Shown one piece after another: positions 27,762 to 35,795 of a stretch of DNA of 64,000 nt (the first letter of the stretch is position 1; every line of letters begins with the position of its first letter). The notes under the pieces are model-generated. The model searched no databases. It was not told where the DNA came from and saw only the letters and a list, made by a program, of their open reading frames with translations. The position numbers were made by a program, and so were the translations under genes. This DNA is from Paracoccus lichenicola (GTDB lineage: Bacteria; Pseudomonadota; Alphaproteobacteria; Rhodobacterales; Rhodobacteraceae): the NCBI RefSeq assembly GCF_009708075.1, contig NZ_WMBT01000004.1, positions 62,001 to 126,000 of the forward strand. The letters run 5' to 3'.

Positions 27762-28103
27762 ATGAACGTCTATACCCTGCTGGTGGAGGTGGGCCGGACC
27801 AAGGACGACGGGTTGCCAGACGGATCGACCGGCGCCGCTCTGATCTGCTATGCCGCGGGCCATGACGAACCCGAGGCGGTGCGCGAAACCGTGGCCATCC
27901 TGAAGCAGGCCGACCTGTCGCCCCTGGACGTGACCGGATACGGATCCCTGGACGAACGCCTGGCCGAGGGCCACGAGATCGACGACGAGGAACGCGCCCT
28001 GATGCAACGGGCGCTGGACGAGAACTCGGTCATCATCGCGCAGTTGCAGCCTTTCTTCAAAGGCTGCGAGGGCGCGGGGGACGAGGACGAAACGCTGCAT
28101 TGA
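27762..28103 (+). CDS. Conserved-looking hypothetical protein (113 aa)
   Basis: An acidic 113-residue protein without signal peptide. The sequence MNVYTLLVEVGRTKDDGLPD ... GAALICYAAGHDEPEAVRET suggests a small alpha/beta fold with alternating strands and helices. It ends in a charged tail (EGAGDEDETLH). CGGAGG six bases before the ATG supports translation. Codon use matches the neighbours. I do not recognise a family; the phrase AVRETVAILKQADLSPLDVTGYG resembles proteins annotated only as hypothetical in Rhodobacteraceae. Confidence 0.7.
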   Translation: MNVYTLLVEVGRTKDDGLPDGSTGAALICYAAGHDEPEAVRETVAILKQADLSPLDVTGYGSLDERLAEGHEIDDEERALMQRALDENSVIIAQLQPFFKGCEGAGDEDETLH

Positions 28104-28192
28104 AGCGGCCCGACCGGCCTATTCAAGCCAAATCGCATTCGCTAGACTGCGCCCAACAAGAACAGCAGCAGTTACACGGACAGGCGATCCCC

Positions 28193-29449
28193 ATGACCAT
28201 CACCCGCATCTTCCTGACCACCGCCCTGGTGGGCGCTCTGGCGTCCTGTGGCGGTCCGATGAACCGTGCGCCGGGCGCGATGACCGGCAGCGGCCCGGTG
28301 ACGCCCGCGCCGATCCCCGCGGCCTCGGCGGGGGACGAGGCGGGCTTGCAGAACTTCGTCCAGTCCTTCCGGCCGCGCGCCCTGGCATCCGGCGTGTCGC
28401 CCGCCACCTATGACCGCGCCATGCGCATCGCCCGCTACAACCCCGAGGTGATCCGCCTGGACCGCAAGCAGGCCGAGTTCAGCCGCCCGGTCTGGCTGTA
28501 TCTGGACAGCGCCGTGTCGGACGTGCGCGTCACCACCGGGCGGCAAAAGGCCGCGCAACTGGGGGGCGTGCTGTCCCAGATCGAGGCCCGTTACGGCGTC
28601 CCGCGCGAAATCGTGCTGGCCGTCTGGGGGATGGAATCGAACTTCGGCGCGAACCGGGGCAAGATGCAGATCATCCCGTCGCTGGCGACGCTCGCCTATG
28701 ACGGCCGGCGGGGCGAGATGTTCCAGAACCAGCTGATCGCCTCGCTGCGGATCCTTCAGGCGGGCGACACCGATCCCGAACACATGCTGGGAAGCTGGGC
28801 GGGGGCCATGGGCCACACGCAGTTCATGCCGACCTCGTATCTGGACTACGCCGTCGATTTCACCGGCGACGGCCGGCGCGACATCTGGTCGGACGATCCG
28901 ACCGATTCGCTGGCATCCACCGCCAACTACCTGCGCCGCAACGGCTGGGTGCCGGGCCAGGCCTGGGGGGCCGAGGTGCAACTGCCACAGGGCTTCAATA
29001 TGGGCCTGGTCGGCAAGGGCACGCGGCGGTCGGACTGGGCCGCGCAGGGCGTGCGCCGGATCGGCGGCGGCGCGCTGCCGGGCGGCAACGGGTCGATCAT
29101 CATGCCGGCGGGGGCGAACGGCCCGGCCTTCCTGATTCTGGACAACTTCCGCTCGATCCTGCGCTACAACAACTCGGACAACTATGCGCTTGGCGTGGCG
29201 TTTCTGGGCGAACGCATCGCGGGACGCGCGGGGGTGCAGGGATCGTGGCCGAGGAACGACCGCACCCTGACCACCGGCGAACGCCAGGAAATCCAGCAGC
29301 GCCTGCGCGCCAAGGGGTTCTACCAAGGCGAGATCGACGGACTGTTCGGCGCCGCCACGATGGAATCGGTCGCGGCCTATCAGCGGTCCATTGGGGTCAC
29401 GCCGGACGGGTATCCGACCTCGATCCTGTTGGGGCAGTTGCGGCGGTAA
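28193..29449 (+). CDS. Lytic murein transglycosylase (MltB-like) lipoprotein
   Basis: A 418-residue envelope enzyme. The lipobox LASC (Cys19) anchors it to the outer membrane. The SLT_2/MltB domain (about residues 60-340) shows YGVPREIVLAVWGMESNFGA with the catalytic Glu, then QIIPSLATLAYDGRRG and MGHTQFMPTSYLDYAVDF. A PG_binding_1 domain closes the protein (residues about 360-418: QEIQQRLRAKGFYQGEIDG). It cuts peptidoglycan non-hydrolytically to 1,6-anhydro ends. It is monocistronic and convergent with the UDG-like gene. Confidence 0.9.
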   Translation: MTITRIFLTTALVGALASCGGPMNRAPGAMTGSGPVTPAPIPAASAGDEAGLQNFVQSFRPRALASGVSPATYDRAMRIARYNPEVIRLDRKQAEFSRPVWLYLDSAVSDVRVTTGRQKAAQLGGVLSQIEARYGVPREIVLAVWGMESNFGANRGKMQIIPSLATLAYDGRRGEMFQNQLIASLRILQAGDTDPEHMLGSWAGAMGHTQFMPTSYLDYAVDFTGDGRRDIWSDDPTDSLASTANYLRRNGWVPGQAWGAEVQLPQGFNMGLVGKGTRRSDWAAQGVRRIGGGALPGGNGSIIMPAGANGPAFLILDNFRSILRYNNSDNYALGVAFLGERIAGRAGVQGSWPRNDRTLTTGERQEIQQRLRAKGFYQGEIDGLFGAATMESVAAYQRSIGVTPDGYPTSILLGQLRR

Positions 29450-29457
29450 GAACAATG

Positions 29458-29486
29458 TTGCGAGGCAGCCCATCACTGCCTCGCAA
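29458..29486. terminator. 11-bp perfect hairpin between convergent genes
   Basis: TTGCGAGGCAG (29458-29468) and CTGCCTCGCAA (29476-29486) form a perfect stem with a 7-base loop, eight bases after the transglycosylase stop and five before the stop of the convergent UDG-like gene. It probably ends transcription from both sides, although neither flank has a long T-run. Confidence 0.7.
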
Positions 29487-29491
29487 TACGA

Positions 29492-29989
29492 TCAAACGGA
29501 CATTGAAAACCCATCGATTACGCGCTGTCGCGCCACAACGTGTCCCAGCCTGACGCCATTTTCACGATAGGCTAACAGGCCGCGGCGAGATGGATGGGGT
29601 AGCCGACGAATGGAAATGTCGGAGGGCAGATTTAAAAAAATTTCGCTGCGCCAAGCGGCTTGTCCCATAAGAAGAACCAGTCTAACCCCTGCGTCCAAGA
29701 TCAGCGGCCTATTATAGTCCGCGCCTTCCCGAAGGATGGTTGCACTGACGTTCCGTTGCCGATCGTACCAAGGCACAGCGTTGAGGGGCAGTCCAGCGGA
29801 CAATGGAATTCCGTTTTTCTCTAACGCCTCTCGCATGACTTCTGCGGTTGGATCATCGTTCAGCACCCCGAGTTCACCAGACCTTTGAGCACCGCATCCC
29901 GCCCCATGAATAGTGCCCGGATCCTGCAAAATCCACGCAACGCGATAAGGACCACAGTGGTAAGGCGCAATGCGCGGATAACAACGCAT
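29492..29989 (-). CDS. Uracil-DNA-glycosylase-like protein of lower GC content
   Basis: A 165-residue protein with the motif pattern of the uracil-DNA glycosylase superfamily: VAWILQDPGTIHGAG (motif 1, QDP in place of GEAPG/QDPY), LPLNAVPWYDRQRN (compare NVVPWRP in family 4), LVLLMGQAAWRSE (conserved LG-A strand) and RLPHPSRRGLL (motif 2, HPS). It may remove uracil or another base lesion, or be a divergent nucleotide-binding member. Base composition is visibly less GC-rich than the flanking operon, suggesting later acquisition. The upstream ATG at 30010 would overlap rppH; ATG 29989 fits better after the rppH stop. Confidence 0.6.
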   Translation of the reverse strand: MRCYPRIAPYHCGPYRVAWILQDPGTIHGAGCGAQRSGELGVLNDDPTAEVMREALEKNGIPLSAGLPLNAVPWYDRQRNVSATILREGADYNRPLILDAGVRLVLLMGQAAWRSEIFLNLPSDISIRRLPHPSRRGLLAYRENGVRLGHVVARQRVIDGFSMSV

Positions 29990-29997
29990 AGAGGTTG

Positions 29998-30489
29998 CTA
30001 TCGAAGCCATCTCTCAAACGCCCCCAGCACCTCCTCGTAAACCCCCCGCTTGAACGGCACGATGTTTTCCAGCAGCGCCGCCGCCGGCATCCAGCGCCAT
30101 TCCTGGAACTCGGGGTGGTCGGTGTCGATGCGGATGTCTGCATCATCACCCAGAAACCGCATCAGCACCCATTTCTGGCGCTGCCCGCCATACCGGCCCT
30201 TCCAGACCTTGCCCAGCAGTTCGGGCGGCAGGTCGTAGTAAACCCAGTCCGGGGTTTCCCCCACCACCTCGACCTTGTCCGAAGGAACGCCGGTTTCCTC
30301 GACCAACTCGCGCAAGGCGGCCTGGCGCGGATCCTCGCCCGCATCAATCCCCCCTTGCGGCATCTGCCAGGCGCCGGGCATGTCGATGCGTCGGCCCGCG
30401 AAGACCAGGCCATCCGCGTTGATCAGCACCACGCCCGCGCAGGGGCGATAGGGCAGCCCGCCCGGCCCTTTCCGGTCCCCGTCAGCCAT
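29998..30489 (-). CDS. rppH: RNA pyrophosphohydrolase RppH (Nudix)
   Basis: A 163-residue Nudix hydrolase that converts 5'-triphosphate mRNA ends to monophosphate and so starts mRNA decay. The protein opens with [17 protein letters not shown], the RppH hallmark. The Nudix box (about residues 46-68) reads [20 protein letters not shown] followed by TG. Next come [15 protein letters not shown] and [13 protein letters not shown], with the Trp residues of this family. Its start overlaps the ctpA stop by eight bases. Confidence 0.93.
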   Translation of the reverse strand: MADGDRKGPGGLPYRPCAGVVLINADGLVFAGRRIDMPGAWQMPQGGIDAGEDPRQAALRELVEETGVPSDKVEVVGETPDWVYYDLPPELLGKVWKGRYGGQRQKWVLMRFLGDDADIRIDTDHPEFQEWRWMPAAALLENIVPFKRGVYEEVLGAFERWLR

Positions 30490-31912
30490 TCGTCTTGGCG
30501 GCTCCGGTTCCTTCGGTCCCCGACCCCTCGCCCGTCATGGCGGGGGTGGAAGCAGTGGGCACCTGGTCCGCCTTGAAATCGACGGCGGCCAGGCCCTTGA
30601 GGATGTCCACGGCATAGGCCAGCTGGTAGTCCTCCTCGCGCAGCTTGGCGGTAGCCTCGACCTCGGCGGCCTCGTCCTCGATCTGCTTCTTCTCGTCGTC
30701 GCTGACGGAATCGTTGTTCAGCGCGCCGCGTAGGTCGGCCTCGGACCGGCCGAAGTTCGACTGGGTGCGGGGGCCTTCCTCCTCGTCACCGGCCTTCGCG
30801 GGGGGCGCAGGCTGGGCCACCAGGATGTCGGGCTGGATGCCCAGCGACTGGATCGAGCGGCCGGACGGCGTGTAATAGCGCGCGGTCGTCAGCCGGATGG
30901 CGCTGTCGGCCGTGACCGGCATCACCGTCTGGACCGATCCCTTGCCGAAGGTCTTTTCGCCCACGACGATGGCCCGGCGGTGGTCCTGCAACGCGCCCGC
31001 GACGATTTCCGACGCGCTGGCCGATCCGCCATTGGTCAGCACGACCATCGGCTTGCCCTGGGCCAGATCGCCGGATTCGGCGTTCCAGCGTTCGCTTTCC
31101 TCGGGGTTGCGGCCGCGGGTGCTGACGATCTCGCCCGCGTCCAAGAAGGCGTCGGACACGCTGATCGCCTGGTTCAGCAGGCCGCCCGGGTTGTTGCGCA
31201 GATCCAGCACGAAGCCCGTCACCTTGTCGATCCCGCCCGCGTCCTTGACCGCCTTGTCCAGTTCCGCCTTCAGCGTGTCATAGGTCTCGTCGTTGAAGGT
31301 GGACACGCGCAGCACGACCGAATGGCCTTCCACCCGCGTCTTGACCACCGTCAGCTTGATCGTGTCGCGCGTCATGGTCAGGTCGAAGGGTTCCGTCTCG
31401 CCCTCGCGCAGGATGGTGACGGTGATTTCCGACCCGATGGGACCGCGCATCATGTCAACCGCCTGGTCCAGCGTCAGCCCCATCAGCGATTCGCCGTTCA
31501 CATGGGTGATGAAGTCGCCCGTCTTGACCCCCGCCGTCGCGGCGGGCGTGTCGTCGATGGGGGACACGACCTTGACCAGCCCTTCCTCCTGGCTGACCTC
31601 GATCCCCAGGCCGCCGAAGCTGCCGCGGGTCTGGGTCTGCATGTCCTCGTAGTCGCTGGCCGACAGGAACGAGGAATGCGGGTCAAGCGAGGTCAGCATC
31701 CCGTTGATCGCGGCCTCGATCAGTTCCTTGTCGTCGGGCGCCTCGACATAATCGGCGCGCACCCGTTCAAAAACGTTGCCGAACAGTTCCAGCTGTTCAT
31801 AGATCGAGGCATTGCTGCCGGTTTCCTGCGCCACCAGCGGCCCGGCGATCTGGGTGGTCAGCAAGGCGCCGGCCAGAACGCCGCCCACGCCTGCGATCAG
31901 ATAATGTTTCAT
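30482..31912 (-). CDS. ctpA: S41 family C-terminal processing peptidase
   Basis: A 476-residue periplasmic serine protease. An N-terminal membrane anchor ([19 protein letters not shown]) precedes a PDZ domain (about residues 85-165, with [15 protein letters not shown]). The catalytic serine is in [15 protein letters not shown] and the lysine in [12 protein letters not shown], the S41 dyad. The C-terminus is an acidic low-complexity tail with Thr/Pro. It processes envelope proteins; in alphaproteobacteria it neighbours envC and rppH as here. A TTG at 31933 would add seven residues; ATG 31912 has AGGAAAGG upstream. Confidence 0.92.
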   Translation of the reverse strand: MKHYLIAGVGGVLAGALLTTQIAGPLVAQETGSNASIYEQLELFGNVFERVRADYVEAPDDKELIEAAINGMLTSLDPHSSFLSASDYEDMQTQTRGSFGGLGIEVSQEEGLVKVVSPIDDTPAATAGVKTGDFITHVNGESLMGLTLDQAVDMMRGPIGSEITVTILREGETEPFDLTMTRDTIKLTVVKTRVEGHSVVLRVSTFNDETYDTLKAELDKAVKDAGGIDKVTGFVLDLRNNPGGLLNQAISVSDAFLDAGEIVSTRGRNPEESERWNAESGDLAQGKPMVVLTNGGSASASEIVAGALQDHRRAIVVGEKTFGKGSVQTVMPVTADSAIRLTTARYYTPSGRSIQSLGIQPDILVAQPAPPAKAGDEEEGPRTQSNFGRSEADLRGALNNDSVSDDEKKQIEDEAAEVEATAKLREEDYQLAYAVDILKGLAAVDFKADQVPTASTPAMTGEGSGTEGTGAAKTNG

Positions 31913-31929
31913 GACGGCCTTTCCTGCCT

Positions 31930-33102
31930 TCAATCCTGTTCAGGCTCCACGACGCGATTCAGCATGAACCAGTCCGCCGGGTCCAGAGTTTCCTGTCCCT
32001 TGCGCAATTCAAGATACAGGGATTCGGTCTGCCCTGCACTGCCGCCAATGGCGGCATCGGTCACGAATTGCGCGCCGAATTCCTGGGCCGACGCCTCGGA
32101 CCCGCCCATCAGGCCCAGGGGATCGCCCGCCCCCAGCACGTCGCCCACTTCTCCGAACACCTGCGACATGCCCGCGAAGACCAGAAGATAACCGCGCGCA
32201 GGCTCGACGATCATCACATTGCCGTAATCCAGCAGCGGACCGCGATAACGGATCGTCGCGGGCCAGGGGGTCGTCACCAGGGCGGCCGGGGGCGTGGCGA
32301 TCACCCAGCCGGGGCGTTCGACGCCCGCCGCATCGGGCTGGTCGTAAAGCCGCAGGATGGTGCCGACGACCGGCAGGGGCAGGCTGCCCCGGGCACCCTC
32401 GAAATCCTCCAGGGGGGGACCCACATCCATCTGCACCTTGGCGACGCCTGCCGCGAATTCGTCAAGCGACTGCGCCGCATCGCGCAGCTTTTGCAGCTCC
32501 GCCGGCGCATCGGCAAAGCGGACCGGCAGGCTGGAACGGTCGGTGACGGCGCTGGCCAGAAGCCGGCGCGCCTCCTGGACAGAGGCCAGCCCCGCGCCCA
32601 GCATCTGCGCCGCGCCCGCCTGCAAGTCGCGCACGGTGGCGATTTCGCGCAGGTCGTCCTGCAACCGCTCGGCCTCGGACCGCAGGCCGGGGGTAACATC
32701 GGCCAGCACCATGCCGAACCGGGCATTGGCCAGCGCGCCCGCCGGATGCAGCAGCATCGTGGTTTCGGGCGATTGCTGCAGCGCCGTCATCGCGCCCAGG
32801 ACCGAGGCCAGCTGCACCCGCTGCGATTCGAAGCGCGCGCGCAGTTCCGCCTCGCGCGCGCTGGCTTGGCGCAACCCCTCGCGCAGGGCGGCGAGGCCCT
32901 GTTCGTAACCCCGGATCACCTCGGTCAGGGCGACCACCTGGTCGTCGGCGGTCAGCGCATCGGCCAGCTTGGCCACCGCGGCGCGCAACTGGGCGGCGGC
33001 GTCCTGCGCCTCGGCCACGGCGGCGCTGACCGAGGGTTCCTGCGCCTGAACGGGCGCGATGGCGACCAGGGCAGCCAGGGCCAGGGGAAGAAGGAACTTC
33101 AT
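31930..33102 (-). CDS. envC: EnvC-like murein hydrolase activator (degenerate M23)
   Basis: A 390-residue secreted protein: signal peptide MKFLLPLALAALVAIAPVQA, then a long coiled-coil region (about residues 25-200, rich in Ala, Leu, Gln, Glu) and a C-terminal LytM/M23-like beta domain (about 260-385). The zinc-binding HxxxD and HxH of active LytM enzymes are not visible: the corresponding segment reads IRYRGPLLDYGNVMIVEPARG and LLVFAGM. This matches EnvC-type proteins that activate amidases at the septum rather than cutting peptidoglycan. It overlaps gpmI by four bases. Confidence 0.85.
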   Translation of the reverse strand: MKFLLPLALAALVAIAPVQAQEPSVSAAVAEAQDAAAQLRAAVAKLADALTADDQVVALTEVIRGYEQGLAALREGLRQASAREAELRARFESQRVQLASVLGAMTALQQSPETTMLLHPAGALANARFGMVLADVTPGLRSEAERLQDDLREIATVRDLQAGAAQMLGAGLASVQEARRLLASAVTDRSSLPVRFADAPAELQKLRDAAQSLDEFAAGVAKVQMDVGPPLEDFEGARGSLPLPVVGTILRLYDQPDAAGVERPGWVIATPPAALVTTPWPATIRYRGPLLDYGNVMIVEPARGYLLVFAGMSQVFGEVGDVLGAGDPLGLMGGSEASAQEFGAQFVTDAAIGGSAGQTESLYLELRKGQETLDPADWFMLNRVVEPEQD

Positions 33103-34616
33103 GCGGTCACGATCAGGCTTTCGCCCGTCATCTCGGCAGGCCGGTCAAGGCCCATCAGCGCCAGCACCGTCGGCGCCAGATCGGCCAGCCGCCCCTTGCG
33201 CAGCCTTGCGCCCGCCGGGCCGCCATAAACGATCACCGGCACCGGGTTGGTGGTGTGCGCGGTATGCGGCCCGCCGGTCACGGGGTCGATCATCGTCTCG
33301 CAATTGCCATGGTCGGCGCAGATCACCGCCGCGCCGCCCGCGCGGTCCAGCGCATCGAGCATCCGGCCCAGGCCGCGGTCCACGGCCTCGCAGGCCAGGA
33401 TAGCGGCAGGCAGGCTGCCGGTATGGCCCACCATGTCGGGATTGGCGAAGTTCACCACGATCAGGTCATAGCCCGCGCCGATCACCTCGACCAGCTTTGC
33501 CGCGACCTCGTCGGCGGCCATTTCGGGCGCCAGGTCATAGGTCGCGACCTTGGGGCTGGAGGGCATGAAGCGGTCCTCGCCGGGTTCGGGGGTTTCCTTC
33601 CCGCCGTTCAGGAAGAAGGTGACATGGGGGTACTTTTCCGTCTCGGCCAGGCGGAACTGGCGCAGGCCCTTGGCCGCCACCCAGGCCCCCAGCGTGTTGA
33701 CCACCTGCCGCTTCGGGTATGCGGCGGTCATGTATTCGTTGTGCCGGGCGCTGTAATCGACCATGCCCAGCAACGCCGCCCATTCCGGGCGGTCGGACGT
33801 GTCGAAGTGATCGAAGCCCGGATCGGCCAGGGCGGCCAGGATTTCCCGCGCCCGGTCGGCCCGGAAGTTGAGGCAGAAGAACCCGTCCCCGTCCATCGCG
33901 CCGTTATAGCCGTCGATGATGAAGGGCGCGATGAACTCGTCCGTTTCGCCGCGCCCGTAAGCCGTGGTCACGGCCAGGTCGGCCGACAGCGCGGGTTCGC
34001 CCTGCCCCGCGACGATGGCGCGATAGGCGCGCTCGACCCGTTCCCAGCGGTTGTCGCGGTCCATCGCGAAGTAGCGGCCGATCACCGTGCCGATGCGCGC
34101 GCCTTCGGGCAGGGTGCCCTGCAATTCGGTGATGAAGCCCATGGCCGATTGCGGGGGCACGTCGCGCCCGTCGGTGATGGCATGGACCACGACCGGAACG
34201 CCCGCCCCGGCGATGGCGCGGATGGCGGCCTGGACATGGACCACATGGCCATGCACGCCGCCGTCCGAGACGATGCCCATCAGATGCGCCGTCCCGCCCG
34301 TGGCGCGCAGGCGTTCGACGAATCGGACCAGGCCTTCGTTGCCCACGAAGCTGCCATCCTCGATCGCCAGGTCGATCTGGCCCAGGTCCATGGCGACCAC
34401 GCGGCCCGCGCCGATATTGGTGTGGCCCACCTCGGAATTGCCCATCTGCCCGCGCGGCAGGCCCACGTCGGGACCGAAGGTCGTCAGCGTCGCATGGGGG
34501 CAGTCGCGCATCAGCCGGTCGAAGTTCGGCGTCGCCGCCTGGTCCGGCGCGCTTTGCTCGGGCCGGTCCGAGATGCCCCAACCGTCAAGAATGCACAGGA
34601 CCACAGGTTTCGTCAT
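33099..34616 (-). CDS. gpmI: 2,3-bisphosphoglycerate-independent phosphoglycerate mutase
   Basis: A 505-residue iPGM (E. coli GpmI 514). It interconverts 3- and 2-phosphoglycerate using two manganese ions. The N-terminal metal site is VVLCILDGWGISD; the phosphoserine-forming serine lies in RGQMGNSEVGHTNIGAGR; later metal ligands appear in VVNFANPDMVGHTGS, VICADHGNCE and GGPHTAHTTNPVPVIVYG. The start at 34616 is the MTKPVVLCILDG typical of the family; the frame upstream lies in a repeat region and is unlikely to be coding. Confidence 0.95.
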   Translation of the reverse strand: MTKPVVLCILDGWGISDRPEQSAPDQAATPNFDRLMRDCPHATLTTFGPDVGLPRGQMGNSEVGHTNIGAGRVVAMDLGQIDLAIEDGSFVGNEGLVRFVERLRATGGTAHLMGIVSDGGVHGHVVHVQAAIRAIAGAGVPVVVHAITDGRDVPPQSAMGFITELQGTLPEGARIGTVIGRYFAMDRDNRWERVERAYRAIVAGQGEPALSADLAVTTAYGRGETDEFIAPFIIDGYNGAMDGDGFFCLNFRADRAREILAALADPGFDHFDTSDRPEWAALLGMVDYSARHNEYMTAAYPKRQVVNTLGAWVAAKGLRQFRLAETEKYPHVTFFLNGGKETPEPGEDRFMPSSPKVATYDLAPEMAADEVAAKLVEVIGAGYDLIVVNFANPDMVGHTGSLPAAILACEAVDRGLGRMLDALDRAGGAAVICADHGNCETMIDPVTGGPHTAHTTNPVPVIVYGGPAGARLRKGRLADLAPTVLALMGLDRPAEMTGESLIVTA

Positions 34617-34818
34617 ATCGCCCCTCGGGTTGATTTGCGCCTTGTTACGCTGGCGCGGCGGTTGCGGCAACCGCAAGGCCGGGGGCCAGCCCCCGGACCC
34701 CCGGGATATTTAGACAAAGGTGAAAGCCACTCTCATTTTCACCTTTGCTTAAATATCCGCAGGGGTGAATTGGCCGCAGGCCAAGAGGGGGCGGCAGCCC
34801 CCTGCCACGCTGCCGCAG
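34617..34818. repeat. Intergenic palindromic block between rlmH and gpmI
   Basis: No gene. From left to right: a perfect CCGGGGG/CCCCCGG hairpin (34679-34696), then a long inverted repeat with arms 34705-34725 and 34737-34757 that match at 19 of 21 positions around an 11-base spacer. Its core, ACAAAGGTGAAA/TTTCACCTTTG, and the ACCCCCGGGATATTT edge recur in Rhodobacterales intergenic DNA. A further G/C-rich hairpin lies at about 34785-34815. Probably a transcription barrier or repetitive extragenic element. Confidence 0.65.
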
Positions 34819-35286
34819 TCATTCCCGGTGATAAGGGGATCCCGCCAGAATCGTCGCGGCACGGTAAAGCTGTTCGGCCAGCATCACGCGGACCAGCATG
34901 TGCGGCCAGACCATGCGGCCCAGGCTGATCTGCCAGTCGGCCCGCGCGCGCAGGGACGGGTCCAGGCCGTCCGCGCCGCCGATCACGAAGCACAGGTCGC
35001 GGGCCTGGTCCCGCCAATCCGCCAGCCGCCGGGCAAACTCGGGCGAAGTCGGCTGCTCGCCCCGTTCGTCCATCATCACCAGGGCCGCGCCGGGCGGGAT
35101 GGCGCGCAGCAAAAGCTCGGCCTCGGCCGCCATGCCGCCGCCGCGCTTGTCCTCGACCTCGTGGAGGGTGACGGGCGGCAGGCCAAGGCTGCGCCCGGCC
35201 TTGGCGAAGCGGTCGAGGTAGTCTTCCACCATCATCGCCTCGGGACCCTTGCGCAGCCGCCCGACCGCGGCGATGTCGATGCGCAC
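34819..35286 (-). CDS. rlmH: 23S rRNA pseudouridine-1915 N3-methyltransferase RlmH
   Basis: A 155-residue SPOUT methyltransferase matching the E. coli enzyme in length. It methylates pseudouridine 1915 in helix 69 of 23S rRNA on assembled ribosomes. The knot region shows LVMMDERGEQPTSPEFA, LCFVIGGADGLDPSLRA and ISLGRMVWPHMLVRVMLAEQ with final YRAATILAGSPYHRE, all diagnostic of RlmH. It follows rsfS by nine bases, the usual alphaproteobacterial pair. Confidence 0.95.
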   Translation of the reverse strand: MRIDIAAVGRLRKGPEAMMVEDYLDRFAKAGRSLGLPPVTLHEVEDKRGGGMAAEAELLLRAIPPGAALVMMDERGEQPTSPEFARRLADWRDQARDLCFVIGGADGLDPSLRARADWQISLGRMVWPHMLVRVMLAEQLYRAATILAGSPYHRE

Positions 35287-35295
35287 GCTGCCCGA

Positions 35296-35718
35296 CTACA
35301 TCGCCGGGCGGGTTCCCTCGCGCACGCGGCTCAGCGCGTCGGCGGGCATCCACATCTTTTCAAGCTGATAGAATTCCCGCACCTCGGGGCGGAAGACATG
35401 GACAATGACATCGTCGGTGTCGATCAGCACCCAATCGCCTGTGTCCTTGCCCTCGATCCGGGGGGTGCGGCCGGTCAGTTGCTTCATCCGGTCGGCCAGC
35501 TTTTCGGCGATGGCGCCCACCTGGCGCGCGCTGCGGCCCGATGCGATCACCATGTGATCCGCCATGGCCGACCGTCCGCGCAGGTCGATCGTGACGATGT
35601 CCTCGGCCTTGTCGTCGTCAAGCGAGGACAGGATGCGGTCCAGGATCTGGTCGCTGGTCAGATCGTGACCGCCAGGGGTCGCAGCCGGCCCCGTGGCCGG
35701 CGAGACGTGTTGTGACAG
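35296..35718 (-). CDS. rsfS: Ribosome silencing factor RsfS, probable CTG start
   Basis: RsfS binds uL14 and blocks subunit joining. The core ADHMVIASGRSARQVGAIAE, GDWVLIDTDDVIVHVF and REFYQLEKMW is clear. The first ATG (35565) would delete the start of the domain. The frame stays open upstream and encodes typical RsfS residues (ILDRILSSLDDDKAEDIVTI, then DLRGRSA) with no ATG, GTG or TTG before a TAG at 35725-35727. The best initiator is CTG at 35718, eight bases after GGAGG, giving 140 residues. A sequencing error removing a start codon is the alternative. RlmH follows directly. Confidence 0.82.
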   Translation of the reverse strand: MSQHVSPATGPAATPGGHDLTSDQILDRILSSLDDDKAEDIVTIDLRGRSAMADHMVIASGRSARQVGAIAEKLADRMKQLTGRTPRIEGKDTGDWVLIDTDDVIVHVFRPEVREFYQLEKMWMPADALSRVREGTRPAM

Positions 35719-35795
35719 GGTCTAATCCTCCGGTCAGCGCGCCGATCGCCCCCGGCGCAGGGGATAGGATAAAGATAGCATCTTTTCCGGCCATC

